Source: a virus
IMG/VR virus record: IMGVR_UViG_3300036852_000358
Coordinates: 1-40,575 of that record
Strand: one strand, 5' to 3'
DNA length: 40,575 nt
Shown here: positions 8,041-14,958 of the stretch, one piece after another
How positions within the stretch are numbered: the first letter of the stretch is position 1
How the letters are laid out: every line of letters starts with the position of its first letter
The notes under the pieces: generated by a model
Told to the model about the DNA's origin: nothing
The model's database searches: none
The model's input: the letters and a program-made list of their open reading frames with translations, nothing else
Position numbers and translations under genes: made by a program

Positions 8041-8276
8041 TGTTGGGAGTGCTCGGCAGGGCGATCTACTGGACGCTCGGCGCCGTCCAGACCGTGGGCG
8101 AGCTCGTCGGCTCAGGGGCGAGACTGGTCAGGCAGATGAGGAAGGGCAAGGTCCCGATCGTCTCCCTCGACGATACCGATCCCATCCCGCTCACTCACCG
8201 GGACGCCGAGCGGATCGCGGAGTTTGGGCGCAATGCGGGGCATGAGCGAGCCAAGCCTCCGCCGCTCAAGCGCTAG
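8040..8276 (+). CDS. Small amphipathic protein, last gene of the lysis cassette
   Basis: 78 residues from ATG 8040, overlapping the endolysin stop (TGATG). The N-terminal 35 residues are hydrophobic and amphipathic (MLGVLGRAIYWTLGAVQTVG), followed by a basic and then an acidic/proline tail. It could be an accessory lysis protein or antiholin. The 3' end overlaps a convergent minus-strand reading frame by 11 bp. No family is recognised. Confidence 0.6.
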   Translation: MLGVLGRAIYWTLGAVQTVGELVGSGARLVRQMRKGKVPIVSLDDTDPIPLTHRDAERIAEFGRNAGHERAKPPPLKR

Positions 8277-8394
8277 TCGGCCGTTTTTTCGCGGATCGGC
8301 GCCGCTCGTAGCGCCGCACCCACCATTGCAGGATGAGGCACGCCCACCACCCCAGCAGCCAACCCGCGCAGAAGTCGGGCCAGATCCATGTCAC
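8266..8394 (-). CDS. Small Trp-rich membrane protein
   Basis: 42 residues from GTG 8394, which overlaps the upstream stop (GTGA) and follows a GAAGGGG ribosome site. A single hydrophobic, Trp-rich segment (FCAGWLLGWWACLILQWW) is followed by a very basic tail (RRYERRRSAKKR), giving a predicted membrane protein with a cytoplasmic basic tail. Small proteins like this can be holin-like. It is convergent with the plus-strand cassette and overlaps it by 11 bp. The short length keeps this tentative. Confidence 0.5.
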   Translation of the reverse strand: MTWIWPDFCAGWLLGWWACLILQWWVRRYERRRSAKKRPTSA

Positions 8395-8582
8395 CCCTTC
8401 CCCTGTCTCCGCGGCGCCCTCGGGTCCGGCTCGGTCCCAAAGACCCGGAGCCACTGAGCGATCTCCGCCTCATACCGGAACAGCTGCAGGTCCCGGGCAC
8501 ACTTGGCGCACAGCGACCAGGGCCTGCAGCGGCAGGAGCCGGGCTCGGGGCGATCTGTCAGGTCGAGGGTAGGGGTGTTCAT
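8391..8582 (-). CDS. Small zinc-ribbon-like protein
   Basis: 63 residues from ATG 8582, behind a GAGG site eight bases upstream. Cysteines in SCRCRPWSLCAKCARD form a zinc-binding knuckle in the middle. The C-terminus is basic (RAPRRQGKG). The stop overlaps the downstream GTG gene. It lies below a 184-bp intergenic region with a large inverted repeat and an operator copy. Function is unknown. It is one of about ten small Cys-rich proteins in the genome. Confidence 0.6.
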   Translation of the reverse strand: MNTPTLDLTDRPEPGSCRCRPWSLCAKCARDLQLFRYEAEIAQWLRVFGTEPDPRAPRRQGKG

Positions 8583-8766
8583 GGTCGTGTCCTCGGGAGG
8601 CCTTGCCCCGCGCGCATGATGCTTCACCGGTAATAACCGCGCACTAGCGGCGTTGGCAGCTGGCACCGGCGCGCGGGCAAGGCCCGCTGAGGTAGCGCCC
8701 CGGACCCGATCAAGCTCGATCGAGCCCGAGGAGCTGGGTCAATTCTGACCATGGGGCGGGTCAGTG
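8583..8766. promoter_or_regulatory. Intergenic region with a large inverted repeat and an operator copy
   Basis: No gene is seen. A near-perfect inverted repeat pairs 8599-8615 with 8669-8684 (arms of 16 bases, one extra base in the left arm), enclosing about 53 bases and the small stem CGGT-AATA-ACCG (8628-8639). A perfect 12-base palindrome GCTCGATCGAGC is at 8714-8725. The shared operator GGTCA-ATTC-TGACC is at 8737-8750 and carries the TGACCCAG octamer on the minus strand at 8741-8734. A terminator plus promoter/operator for the downstream minus genes is the likely reading. Confidence 0.55.
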
Positions 8767-9219
8767 TCAATCTGGGGCCTTGTCGCCCCACATGTCGATC
8801 GCATCGTGCGCGGCCTTCAAGCGCATCTCGAGGCCCCGCGCCTTGGCCTCTGCAAGCATCTGCGCCTGCACGTGCGCGCGGGTCTGCTCCTGCTCGTCTT
8901 CTAGGCGCTGCTCGAGTTCCGCCACCCGGGCTTCCAGCCCCGCCACCTGATCCGGGCTCTCCAGCACCAGGTACTCGATTCGCGCGTTGGCCTTCTCCAG
9001 CAGTCGCATCGTCTCGTTACGCTCGCGCTTGAGCTCGTTGCATTCCAGGCAACCGGCACCCACCCGGGCCTGCAACCGATCGTGGATGTGGAGGAGCTTG
9101 GCCACCGCGCGCCGGAGCGCGATCTCGGGGGCCGTCACACGAGGCATCGCGCACGCTGTGACTATTCGCGCCCGCTCTTCCTCGGTGAGCCGCTCCTCCA
9201 CTTTCTCAGACTCGCTCAT
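8767..9219 (-). CDS. Coiled-coil protein (unknown)
   Basis: 150 residues from ATG 9219. It is almost entirely helical: a charged N-terminus, a possible Cys pair (GCLECNEL) near the middle, then a long coiled coil (LEARVAELEQRLEDEQEQTR). There is no membrane segment or catalytic motif. It sits downstream of the ribbon-helix-helix gene on the same strand with a 28-bp gap, so it may be co-transcribed with that regulator. A structural or regulatory partner role is possible. No family is recognised. Confidence 0.6.
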   Translation of the reverse strand: MSESEKVEERLTEEERARIVTACAMPRVTAPEIALRRAVAKLLHIHDRLQARVGAGCLECNELKRERNETMRLLEKANARIEYLVLESPDQVAGLEARVAELEQRLEDEQEQTRAHVQAQMLAEAKARGLEMRLKAAHDAIDMWGDKAPD

Positions 9220-9247
9220 TCGCTCCTCCCGTCTCAGACTGAAACAC

Positions 9248-9457
9248 CTACCGCCGAGGAGGCCTCTTGCCCATCGCCACGAGTCGCGCCCGCTCCTCTT
9301 TCAACAATCGGCGGATGAGATCCGACACGCTCACGAGCAAGTATTCTGCCAAGGCATCGATCTCCGCGTGCTCCTCTGGGGTGACCCGGGCTCGCACATA
9401 ACTCATTGACAGAGAGGTCGTCCCGATGCGAGCGCCTCCGCGTTTTCTCGTAGTCAC
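9248..9457 (-). CDS. Ribbon-helix-helix DNA-binding regulator
   Basis: 69 residues from ATG 9457. After a basic N-terminus, the segment SYVRARVTPEEHAEIDAL and the helix DLIRRLLKEERARL match the ribbon-helix-helix fold (Arc/CopG type), in which the beta strand VRARV inserts in the major groove. It is divergent from the excisionase/integrase operon across a 462-bp region with several palindromes. It is the best candidate for a lysogeny regulator. No other repressor gene is visible. Confidence 0.7.
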   Translation of the reverse strand: MTTRKRGGARIGTTSLSMSYVRARVTPEEHAEIDALAEYLLVSVSDLIRRLLKEERARLVAMGKRPPRR

Positions 9458-9919
9458 GTTTGGTCACCATTAGCTTGCGCGACTTATGTTGCGTGGTCAA
9501 ACTCACACGGGTGATACCAGAAACCCACATGCGCGTACCGATTCGCGCGAGTGTGTCAAATGAGTCTGGCGCGTTCCGCGATGGTACCGTAAACAGGTTT
9601 CACTCAGTGAGTCGTCGCCAATTGCAATCCCTGCAAACAGGGAGGCGGGCCGCGAAGATCACCGAGTGCCCCGGGCGAGTGCCGCCAATTGCACGATATT
9701 GGAACGACGGTGTGACCGGCAACGGTGGGCGCCGTTCGGCACTCGGGGTGGGGACGATCAGAGGGGAATAGGGGTTGGCTACATGACGATCAGGGCAGCA
9801 GCGATTCCGGACGTAGCCGTAGCGGGCCTGCGGTATCACAAAGTAACCCCCCCCCCCAAGCGGATAAGTAATCCGCGCGGTCGGCGTTGCGATCTGGGCT
9901 GCCCGAATCGGGGGCCCGA
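9458..9919. promoter_or_regulatory. Divergent regulatory region between regulator and integration operon
   Basis: No gene is seen over about 460 bp. It contains TTTGACA- and TTTGACC-type -35 boxes reading left (9559-9554 and 9500-9495) and palindromes ACTCA-G-TGAGT (9602-9612) and CCCTG-4-CAGGG (9629-9642). GCCAATTGCA is repeated at 9617-9626 and 9684-9693. A run of 11 C (9847-9857) is followed by a stem GCGGAT-5-ATCCGC (9860-9876). This is probably the lysis-lysogeny control region. The binding partner of each site is unknown. Confidence 0.5.
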
Positions 9920-10336
9920 ATGAGCGGTGCACTCGAGCAATTCCCGCTCCTGATGGCCGCGCTCAAGGACGAGCTCCGTGCCGAGCTCATCCTCGAGATG
10001 CGCAAGGGACTCTGGTTCGATCAGGGACCTGGGCCGCAAGCGTCCATCCTCGGGCGCAATCGCCACGTGCAGGCCTGCCAGAGGCTCATCCGCAAAGACA
10101 GCCCCGACGCCTACTACGATGCCTCGACGGGCCAGTGGTGGCTCCGACAAGGCGCGGTCGACCGGGAGATCCTCCGGCTGAACCGGAAGCAGGCGCAGAA
10201 GCTGCCCGAGAAGGCGGCCCCGATGGCTCCGGTGGTAGCCGAGCCACTTCCCCTGGCCAAGGCCGAGCCCTCGGACTTCGAGGGCGAGACGGGCGTCTAC
10301 GAGCGGGCGCTGCTCCAGAGGGTGGGGCTGCGATGA
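9920..10336 (+). CDS. Excisionase-like helix-turn-helix protein
   Basis: 138 residues from ATG 9920; an in-frame TTG at 9887 is less likely. The segment GRNRHVQACQRLIRK, followed by a WWLRQGAVDREIL stretch, resembles the winged-helix excisionase/HTH layout in which an N-terminal helix pair is followed by a strand and wing. The C-terminus is Pro/Ala-rich. It opens the plus operon that leads to the integrase, which fits an excisionase. The 4-bp ATGA overlap couples it to the next gene. The excisionase role is inferred. Confidence 0.55.
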   Translation: MSGALEQFPLLMAALKDELRAELILEMRKGLWFDQGPGPQASILGRNRHVQACQRLIRKDSPDAYYDASTGQWWLRQGAVDREILRLNRKQAQKLPEKAAPMAPVVAEPLPLAKAEPSDFEGETGVYERALLQRVGLR

Positions 10337-10629
10337 GCCAGCCACTGCTTCGTGGCAGCTGCATGGACTACGACGCGATCGTGGCTCGCGCCGTCGAGAT
10401 GGCCCGCAAGAGCCCCGACGAGGTGCGCCGCATGAACCTGAGCCCCCGCGAATCCTGGCAAGTGGCGCTCGCGGCCGCATCCCTCGGGGCGGGCCCCTCC
10501 CGCGAGCTGACCGATGAGCTCTTCGAGGCCGTGCTCGACTTTGGAACGTTGGCTTTTGGCGAGCCCTGTTCCACTTCGGAACCGGCTTGCGTCGCGTCCA
10601 ACGTGGTTCAGCTTCGAGGGAAGATATGA
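10333..10629 (+). CDS. Hypothetical protein before the integrase
   Basis: 98 residues from ATG 10333 (ATGA overlap). Mostly helical and mildly acidic, with a Ser/Pro-rich centre and a C-terminal NVVQLRGKI tail of the kind often seen ending phage regulators. No cysteine cluster, membrane segment or enzyme motif is seen. Overlap on both sides puts it in a tight translational unit with the excisionase-like and integrase genes. Function is unknown. Confidence 0.65.
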   Translation: MSQPLLRGSCMDYDAIVARAVEMARKSPDEVRRMNLSPRESWQVALAAASLGAGPSRELTDELFEAVLDFGTLAFGEPCSTSEPACVASNVVQLRGKI

Positions 10630-12377
10630 CCCTCACTCCCAAGCGCACCGGCTTCGAGATCCGCCTCCGGTTCGGCAAGGGTCAACGCGACCGGTTCACG
10701 CTCTCGACCCTCGACGAGGCCCTGGCGCTCGCGCTCGAGCCGCGCATGGAAGCGATGGCCAAGAGGTTCGCCGACGCCACGAGCGACAAGGCGCGCGAGC
10801 AAGCGCATGGCCTGCTCAAAGAGGCGTGCCTCGTCGCGAGCGATCCGAAGAAATTCGCCGCCGTCGAACGGGTGGTGAGCAAATTGTGTGCGGAGGCGGC
10901 TGCTGACACCCCCCCGGCAGTCGCCTCCGCACCTTCTACGTTCCGGGACGTGGCCGAACTCTGGACGAGCGGCAAGCTCACCGAGCTGTACCCCGACCAC
11001 GACCGCTGCCCGCCAAAGGACGCACAGGCCCGCAAAGAGGACCAGGGGATCGTCTCGACGTTTTTCCCCGCGCTCGGGGCCAAGCCCATCGCCGCCCTGG
11101 CCCACGAGGACATCGACGCTGCCCGCAGGCTCATCCCGAAGGACTTGCACCCCAATACCCGGCGCATCTACGTCGTCAAGCTCCGGTTCGTTCTGCGCCT
11201 GGCCGAGAGCCCGCTGCGCATCGTCGAACGGGCGGTTCAGGTCGACGTGCCCAAGCGCAAACCGAGCAACCTCTTCGGGTATCTCTACCCCCAAGAGGAG
11301 GCGCAGTTGCTCGGGTGCCAGGGCATCCCGCTCGTCTACCGCATGCTCTACGGCTACCTCGCCCGCAACGGCTGCCGCGTCGGCGAGAGCCTCCAGCTCA
11401 CCTGGGACCATATCGATCTCGAGACCGGCGACATTCACATCGACAAGCGCTGGACCAAGACCAGGGTCGCCCGAAAGTGGGTGCTCGACCCGGACGTGCT
11501 CGCGGCGTTCGCGATCTATCACCGCGTCCTCGGCAAACCCGAGGGCCTCGTGTTCACCGGGCGGACCCGCAAGGCCATCCGCGCCGGCACCATCTGGGCG
11601 CGGTTCATCAAAGACCTCCGGGAGGCAGGGGTCACCCGCAAAAGCATCCTCGACGGCGCCGACGGCATCAACCCGATCCGGGTGCATGATCTCCGGGCCT
11701 CGTTCGTGACCCTCTCGCTCCGGGGCAAGCGGGACCTCAAATGGATCATGACCCGCACCGGTCACGAGACGCTCGGGGTGCTCAAGGGCTACGACCGACT
11801 CGTCCAGGATGCCGAGGAGCACCGGTTGGCCACGTGGTTCGATCCCATGGATCGGGCCATCCCCGAGCTGCGCACCACCGCCCTGGGTGGGCCAACTGCT
11901 GGGCCAATGGTGGGCCAACCCACCAAAACGCTCGGTGTTTCTGGCCCATTTCGATCGTTCATCACGGAGCCTCGATCCGAGGAGAGCCAGGCAAAAACCT
12001 CGGGGAAAACGCTAGTCGCTCCTGCTGAAACACCACTTTGGCCCACCTCGGGCCCAGCTGAATTTAAGGGGGTGGGCCAAGTTGGCCCACCCTTGTCCAC
12101 AGAAGTGGAGGTTGTCCCGTCCTCCGTCGGGGGGGTGGGCCAGGTTTTGGACACCTGTCCAGAGGAGCGGAATCCGTCCCCGTCGGCTCCTCCAGAGCCC
12201 GCCGAGAGCGTCGTCGATCGGGCCCTGGCGAGCGCTCTCGCTGCCGCGCAACAGGCCCAGCAATGGGACCTCTGCCAGGAGATCGTCCGGGAGCTCTCCG
12301 AGCGTCGACGGGCCCGGCTGGCCCCGGGCGTGACCTCTCTGAGCGATGCGCGCAAGAAGCGGGAGGAGAAGCCGTGA
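10626..12377 (+). CDS. int: Tyrosine recombinase (integrase) with a long C-terminal extension
   Basis: 583 residues from ATG 10626 (ATGA overlap). Residues about 130-210 look like the SAM-like core-binding domain. The catalytic set is present: Arg251 (NGCRVGESLQLTW), a beta-hairpin Lys (KRWTKTRVARKWV), His354-x-x-Arg357 (HDLR), His380 (TGHETL) and the nucleophile Tyr389 (KGYDRL). The domain ends near residue 400, but the protein continues for about 180 residues of Gly/Pro/Ser-rich and then helical sequence. The extension is encoded by DNA rich in GGTGGGCCAA repeats. The last residues (SLSDARKKR) recur at the end of the next protein. Site-specific integration is the known role of the family. 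Confidence 0.9.
   Translation: MTLTPKRTGFEIRLRFGKGQRDRFTLSTLDEALALALEPRMEAMAKRFADATSDKAREQAHGLLKEACLVASDPKKFAAVERVVSKLCAEAAADTPPAVASAPSTFRDVAELWTSGKLTELYPDHDRCPPKDAQARKEDQGIVSTFFPALGAKPIAALAHEDIDAARRLIPKDLHPNTRRIYVVKLRFVLRLAESPLRIVERAVQVDVPKRKPSNLFGYLYPQEEAQLLGCQGIPLVYRMLYGYLARNGCRVGESLQLTWDHIDLETGDIHIDKRWTKTRVARKWVLDPDVLAAFAIYHRVLGKPEGLVFTGRTRKAIRAGTIWARFIKDLREAGVTRKSILDGADGINPIRVHDLRASFVTLSLRGKRDLKWIMTRTGHETLGVLKGYDRLVQDAEEHRLATWFDPMDRAIPELRTTALGGPTAGPMVGQPTKTLGVSGPFRSFITEPRSEESQAKTSGKTLVAPAETPLWPTSGPAEFKGVGQVGPPLSTEVEVVPSSVGGVGQVLDTCPEERNPSPSAPPEPAESVVDRALASALAAAQQAQQWDLCQEIVRELSERRRARLAPGVTSLSDARKKREEKP
11885..12142. repeat. Cluster of GGTGGGCCAA-type repeats inside the integrase 3' extension
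   Basis: Copies or near copies lie at 11885-11895, 11900-11907, 11909-11918, 12071-12080 and 12134-12142 on the plus strand. On the other strand they lie at 11942-11948, 12038-12047 and 12082-12091; a partial copy is at 12050-12056. 12070-12092 forms a perfect inverted repeat with 11-base arms and one central base. Because the copies occur in both orientations and different codon phases, the conservation is at DNA level. Arm-type integrase sites with attP, or replication iterons, are possible. Confidence 0.6.
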
Positions 12378-12589
12378 GGTGCGCAGCGTGCGGCGACCAC
12401 GCCCAGGGCAACGCCTCGATTCACCGGGACGGCTTCGGCGAGGGCCCCGAGGTCGAGCTTTGCGACGCGTGCGGCATGGCCGAACTGCCGACATGTGAGG
12501 AACTCTGGAAGCAGATTGCCGAGCGCCGAGCGTCCCCGGTGGTCTCCCTGAGCGACGCGCGGAAGAAGCGCGATGGGGAGGGCAAGTGA
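12374..12589 (+). CDS. Small zinc-ribbon protein
   Basis: 71 residues from GTG 12374 (GTGA overlap with the integrase stop). CAAC near the N-terminus and CDAC in the middle form a two-knuckle zinc ribbon with an acidic loop between. The C-terminus SLSDARKKR matches the end of the integrase. No catalytic residues are seen. DNA or protein binding is possible. Function is unknown. Confidence 0.65.
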   Translation: MRCAACGDHAQGNASIHRDGFGEGPEVELCDACGMAELPTCEELWKQIAERRASPVVSLSDARKKRDGEGK

Positions 12590-12804
12590 GGCGCCAGACC
12601 ATCCACTCGCGCCTCTACCAGACCACGCTGGCTGTCTACCGAGCGATCCTCGCCCTGACCCCGCGGCAGAGACGCGCTGCTCTGCGTGAGCTCGACAAGC
12701 TCACCCACACCAATTGCGGGTGGCACCTCTACGCGATGCGTGAGCCGCTCCGGGAGTTCATCCGGGTGGCGGCGCCCAGGCGCGCTCGAAAGGAGAAGTC
12801 ATGA
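12586..12804 (+). CDS. Small basic helical protein (unknown)
   Basis: 72 residues from GTG 12586 (GTGA overlap). Highly basic and helical (LTPRQRRAALRELDKL), ending in a basic tail. No cysteine cluster or membrane segment. The basic character suggests nucleic-acid contact. No family is recognised. The overlap on both sides supports reality. Confidence 0.55.
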   Translation: MRRQTIHSRLYQTTLAVYRAILALTPRQRRAALRELDKLTHTNCGWHLYAMREPLREFIRVAAPRRARKEKS

Positions 12805-13004
12805 CCTTCCCCGCCCGTCAGCAACCGAGCCTCCACCACCCGCCCGGGGAGCGCTTCGGCCTCGTGCGCGTCATTGGCCCCGCTCCCTCACGGGGACGCG
12901 GGCGGCGCTGGCTCATTCGCTGCGAGTGCGGAAACGAGCGGGTGGTCGACGGCTTCTCGCTCCGGCAACGGCCACCGAGGACCCACCGGAGATGCAAGGC
13001 GTGA
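12801..13004 (+). CDS. Small zinc-finger-like protein
   Basis: 67 residues from ATG 12801 (ATGA overlap). After a basic N-terminus, RWLIRCECGNERVVDG followed by a distal Cys near the C-terminus resembles the short phage zinc modules that often precede AP2 or HNH domains. Here the module stands alone, with no nuclease domain. DNA binding is likely but the role is unknown. Confidence 0.55.
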   Translation: MTFPARQQPSLHHPPGERFGLVRVIGPAPSRGRGRRWLIRCECGNERVVDGFSLRQRPPRTHRRCKA

Positions 13005-13096
13005 GTTCGCCGAAAGGACAGCAAATATCAAACGCGAGCGTCCAAGCCATTCGCGCGCTCGAGACACAAGTCAAAGCCTTGAAGGAGAAGACATGA
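13001..13096 (+). CDS. Very small helical peptide
   Basis: 31 residues from GTG 13001, overlapping the previous stop (GTGA) and the next start (ATGA). After a polar N-terminus it is a short amphipathic helix (VQAIRALETQVKALKEK). Its reality rests mainly on the precise overlaps at both ends. It may be only a translational-coupling link. Function is unknown. Confidence 0.4.
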   Translation: MSSPKGQQISNASVQAIRALETQVKALKEKT

Positions 13097-13341
13097 ACAA
13101 CGGAGACGTATTCGGCTTTCGCATGCCCCCGCTACTCGGCACGCCACAAGCCCCAACCGTGGACCGCTCCACCCACCGGGAGCGCGAGATCGAGATCAAG
13201 CAAGTGAGCGGCGGGTTCATCGTTCGCCTCGTCGGCGGGGGCACCGAGTGGCATCAGCGCGTGGCCACCAACGAGGATGTTCTCGTGGGCATCGTGCGGG
13301 GGTTCTTCAACGGCACCCTCGACGCAAAGGAGACCCCGTGA
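13093..13341 (+). CDS. Hypothetical protein (unknown)
   Basis: 82 residues from ATG 13093 (ATGA overlap). The middle has a beta-like stretch (IEIKQVSGGFIVRLVGGG) and the C-terminus is helical. No cysteine cluster, membrane segment or enzyme motif is seen. It is coupled to the ribbon-helix-helix gene by a GTGA overlap. No family is recognised. Confidence 0.6.
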   Translation: MNNGDVFGFRMPPLLGTPQAPTVDRSTHREREIEIKQVSGGFIVRLVGGGTEWHQRVATNEDVLVGIVRGFFNGTLDAKETP

Positions 13342-13514
13342 AGAAGAAACGCAAGCTCGACTCCATCCACGTCCGGCTCGACCCGGATCACGAAAAGAAG
13401 CTCTCGGCGATCATGGACGCGATGGAGCCCCTGGTCGGACAGGTCAACCCGTCTCAGGCGGTGCGGTTCGCGATCCACAAGGCCTTCGAGCGGATGGAGA
13501 AGCCGGCGGCATGA
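13338..13514 (+). CDS. Ribbon-helix-helix-like small regulator
   Basis: 58 residues from GTG 13338 (GTGA overlap). IHVRLDPDHEKKLSAIM followed by the helix QAVRFAIHKAFERM fits a strand-helix-helix DNA-binding fold of the CopG type. It is a second small regulator beside the one at 9248-9457, and precedes the replication-initiator-like gene. It may regulate the early operon or the origin. The fold is a pattern judgement. Confidence 0.55.
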   Translation: MKKKRKLDSIHVRLDPDHEKKLSAIMDAMEPLVGQVNPSQAVRFAIHKAFERMEKPAA

Positions 13515-14338
13515 GCTGGCTCCGCCTCGACGACGACATGCTCGACCACCCCAAGTGGGTCCGGGCCATCCGAGACGGCGGGAGCGCGGCGCTGCACATG
13601 TGGCTCGCCCTGTGCTCGTGGTGTTCGAGGCACCTGACGGACGGGGAGATCCCGGCAGACATCGTCCCGACGCTGACCCAACAGTGGCGCGCTCGTGACC
13701 GAGCCAAAGCCATACAAGCGCTCGAGTCGAGCCAGCTCGTGGCCATCACCGAGCCGGGAGCGATCCACATCGTGGACTATCTGGAGCGCAATCCAAGCCG
13801 AGCCGAGACCCTAGAGCGCCGCAGTCGGAAGGCCGACAACCAAAAGAATCACGCGGTTAGGAAAAAGCTGACCGGTCAGCGTCCAGTGGTGGTGGTCGAC
13901 GACGGACCGGCGCCTGACCCTCTCCCGATCCCGTCCCGTCCCGATCCCGTCCCGACCCCAGAAGAGGGAGAGAGAAACGCGCGCGCGCCCGGTGGTTCAC
14001 CTTCGGAGGTCAGGACCCTGCAGCCGTCGAAACGGGAGCGAGCCCGTGAAGCCGCTGCCGTCGCGCTCACCCGGTTGCGCCACAAGTACCCGCCCGATTT
14101 CGAGCCCACCGTGGACAACCGCTCCCGCGCGGTCGAACTCGGGCTGACCGAAGCCGAGACCTGGCAGCGCTGGGACGAGTGCCGGGACAAGCGCTACCCA
14201 GCGCCCTTCGACGACCCGGTGGGTCAATTCAATCGCGAGCTCGCTTGGGCCAAAGCCGACAAGGAAAAACGCATGTTCAAGACCCAGACCGAGCGCGAAG
14301 CGTTCGAGATGCCGGGGCGGGAGAGGAGACCGGCGTGA
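13511..14338 (+). CDS. Replication-initiator-like protein
   Basis: 275 residues from ATG 13511 (ATGA overlap). The N-terminus (MSWLRLDDDMLDHPKWVRAI) and the helices after it resemble the winged-helix start of phage replisome-organiser/DnaD-type proteins. A Pro-rich linker around residues 137-160 is encoded by tandem CCCGA/CCCGT units. The C-terminal half is helical and basic (ALTRLRHKYPPDFEP). Lambda O carries its origin in the same way, so this gene may hold the phage origin. No helicase or polymerase gene is present, so host replisome recruitment is likely. Function is inferred. Confidence 0.55.
   Translation: MSWLRLDDDMLDHPKWVRAIRDGGSAALHMWLALCSWCSRHLTDGEIPADIVPTLTQQWRARDRAKAIQALESSQLVAITEPGAIHIVDYLERNPSRAETLERRSRKADNQKNHAVRKKLTGQRPVVVVDDGPAPDPLPIPSRPDPVPTPEEGERNARAPGGSPSEVRTLQPSKRERAREAAAVALTRLRHKYPPDFEPTVDNRSRAVELGLTEAETWQRWDECRDKRYPAPFDDPVGQFNRELAWAKADKEKRMFKTQTEREAFEMPGRERRPA
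13924..13955 (+). repeat. Tandem pentamer repeat in the initiator-like gene
   Basis: Two tandem 16-base units (CCCGATCCCGTCCCGT and a copy differing in the last base) are built from CCCGA/CCCGT pentamers. They encode a proline-rich linker. Repeats inside an initiator gene can be origin iterons, as in lambda O, but the unit is short and the protein linker alone could explain it. Confidence 0.4.
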
Positions 14339-14958
14339 GCCCCTACTACTCGCACGCGGGGATCGAGATCTTCCACGGGGACGCCCGAGCGCTGGCCCCG
14401 CTCATGGATGCCGCGGTGCTCAGCCTGGATCCGCCCTACGGCACCAACGAGCACGGCGGCTATGGTCGGCGGCAACTCGGGCTCGAGACCATCGAGAACG
14501 ACGCGGATACTTCCCTCCGTGACGACCTGCTCGCATGGTGGGGCGCTCGGTGCGCGGTCGTCTTTGGCTCCCCGCGTCGACCCGAGCCACCGGGCGAATG
14601 GATGTTCCGCCTCGTGTGGGACAAGCGCTCGCCCGGCATGGGCTCTCCGTGGCGCTGGCAACACGAGATGATCTACCTCCGCGGCGAGTGGCACAACCAG
14701 CCCGGCATCGCCTCGGTGTTGAGCTTCTCCGTTGGTGGAGCGATGCGCGACCGGTGGCACCCGCATGAGAAGCCGATCCCGCTCATGTGCGCGCTGCTCC
14801 AGGGCACGACGGGCAAGATCCTAGACCCGACCATGGGGAGCGGCTCGACGCTCCGCGCTGCCAAAGAGCTAGGCCGTGAAGCGATCGGCATCGAGATCGA
14901 CGAGAAGCGCTGCGAACAAGCGGCGATCCGGCTCTCACAAGAGGTCCTATTCGCATGA
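14335..14958 (+). CDS. DNA methyltransferase, first copy
   Basis: 207 residues from GTG 14335 (GTGA overlap). Motif IV DPPYG is at residues 32-36. The SAM-binding motif (ILDPTMGSGSTLRAAKELGR) follows at about residues 160-180, the beta-class order of amino-methyltransferases. DPPY is typical of N6-adenine or N4-cytosine methylation. Its N-terminus MSPYY and C-terminus QEVLFA recur in the methyltransferase at 17505, as do the start and stop DNA. No endonuclease partner is seen. It may protect phage DNA. Confidence 0.8.
   Translation: MSPYYSHAGIEIFHGDARALAPLMDAAVLSLDPPYGTNEHGGYGRRQLGLETIENDADTSLRDDLLAWWGARCAVVFGSPRRPEPPGEWMFRLVWDKRSPGMGSPWRWQHEMIYLRGEWHNQPGIASVLSFSVGGAMRDRWHPHEKPIPLMCALLQGTTGKILDPTMGSGSTLRAAKELGREAIGIEIDEKRCEQAAIRLSQEVLFA

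Noticed and set aside
10608-11918. Long minus-strand open frame opposite the integrase
   Set aside because: The integrase on the plus strand has all catalytic residues; the antisense frame is a codon-bias shadow.
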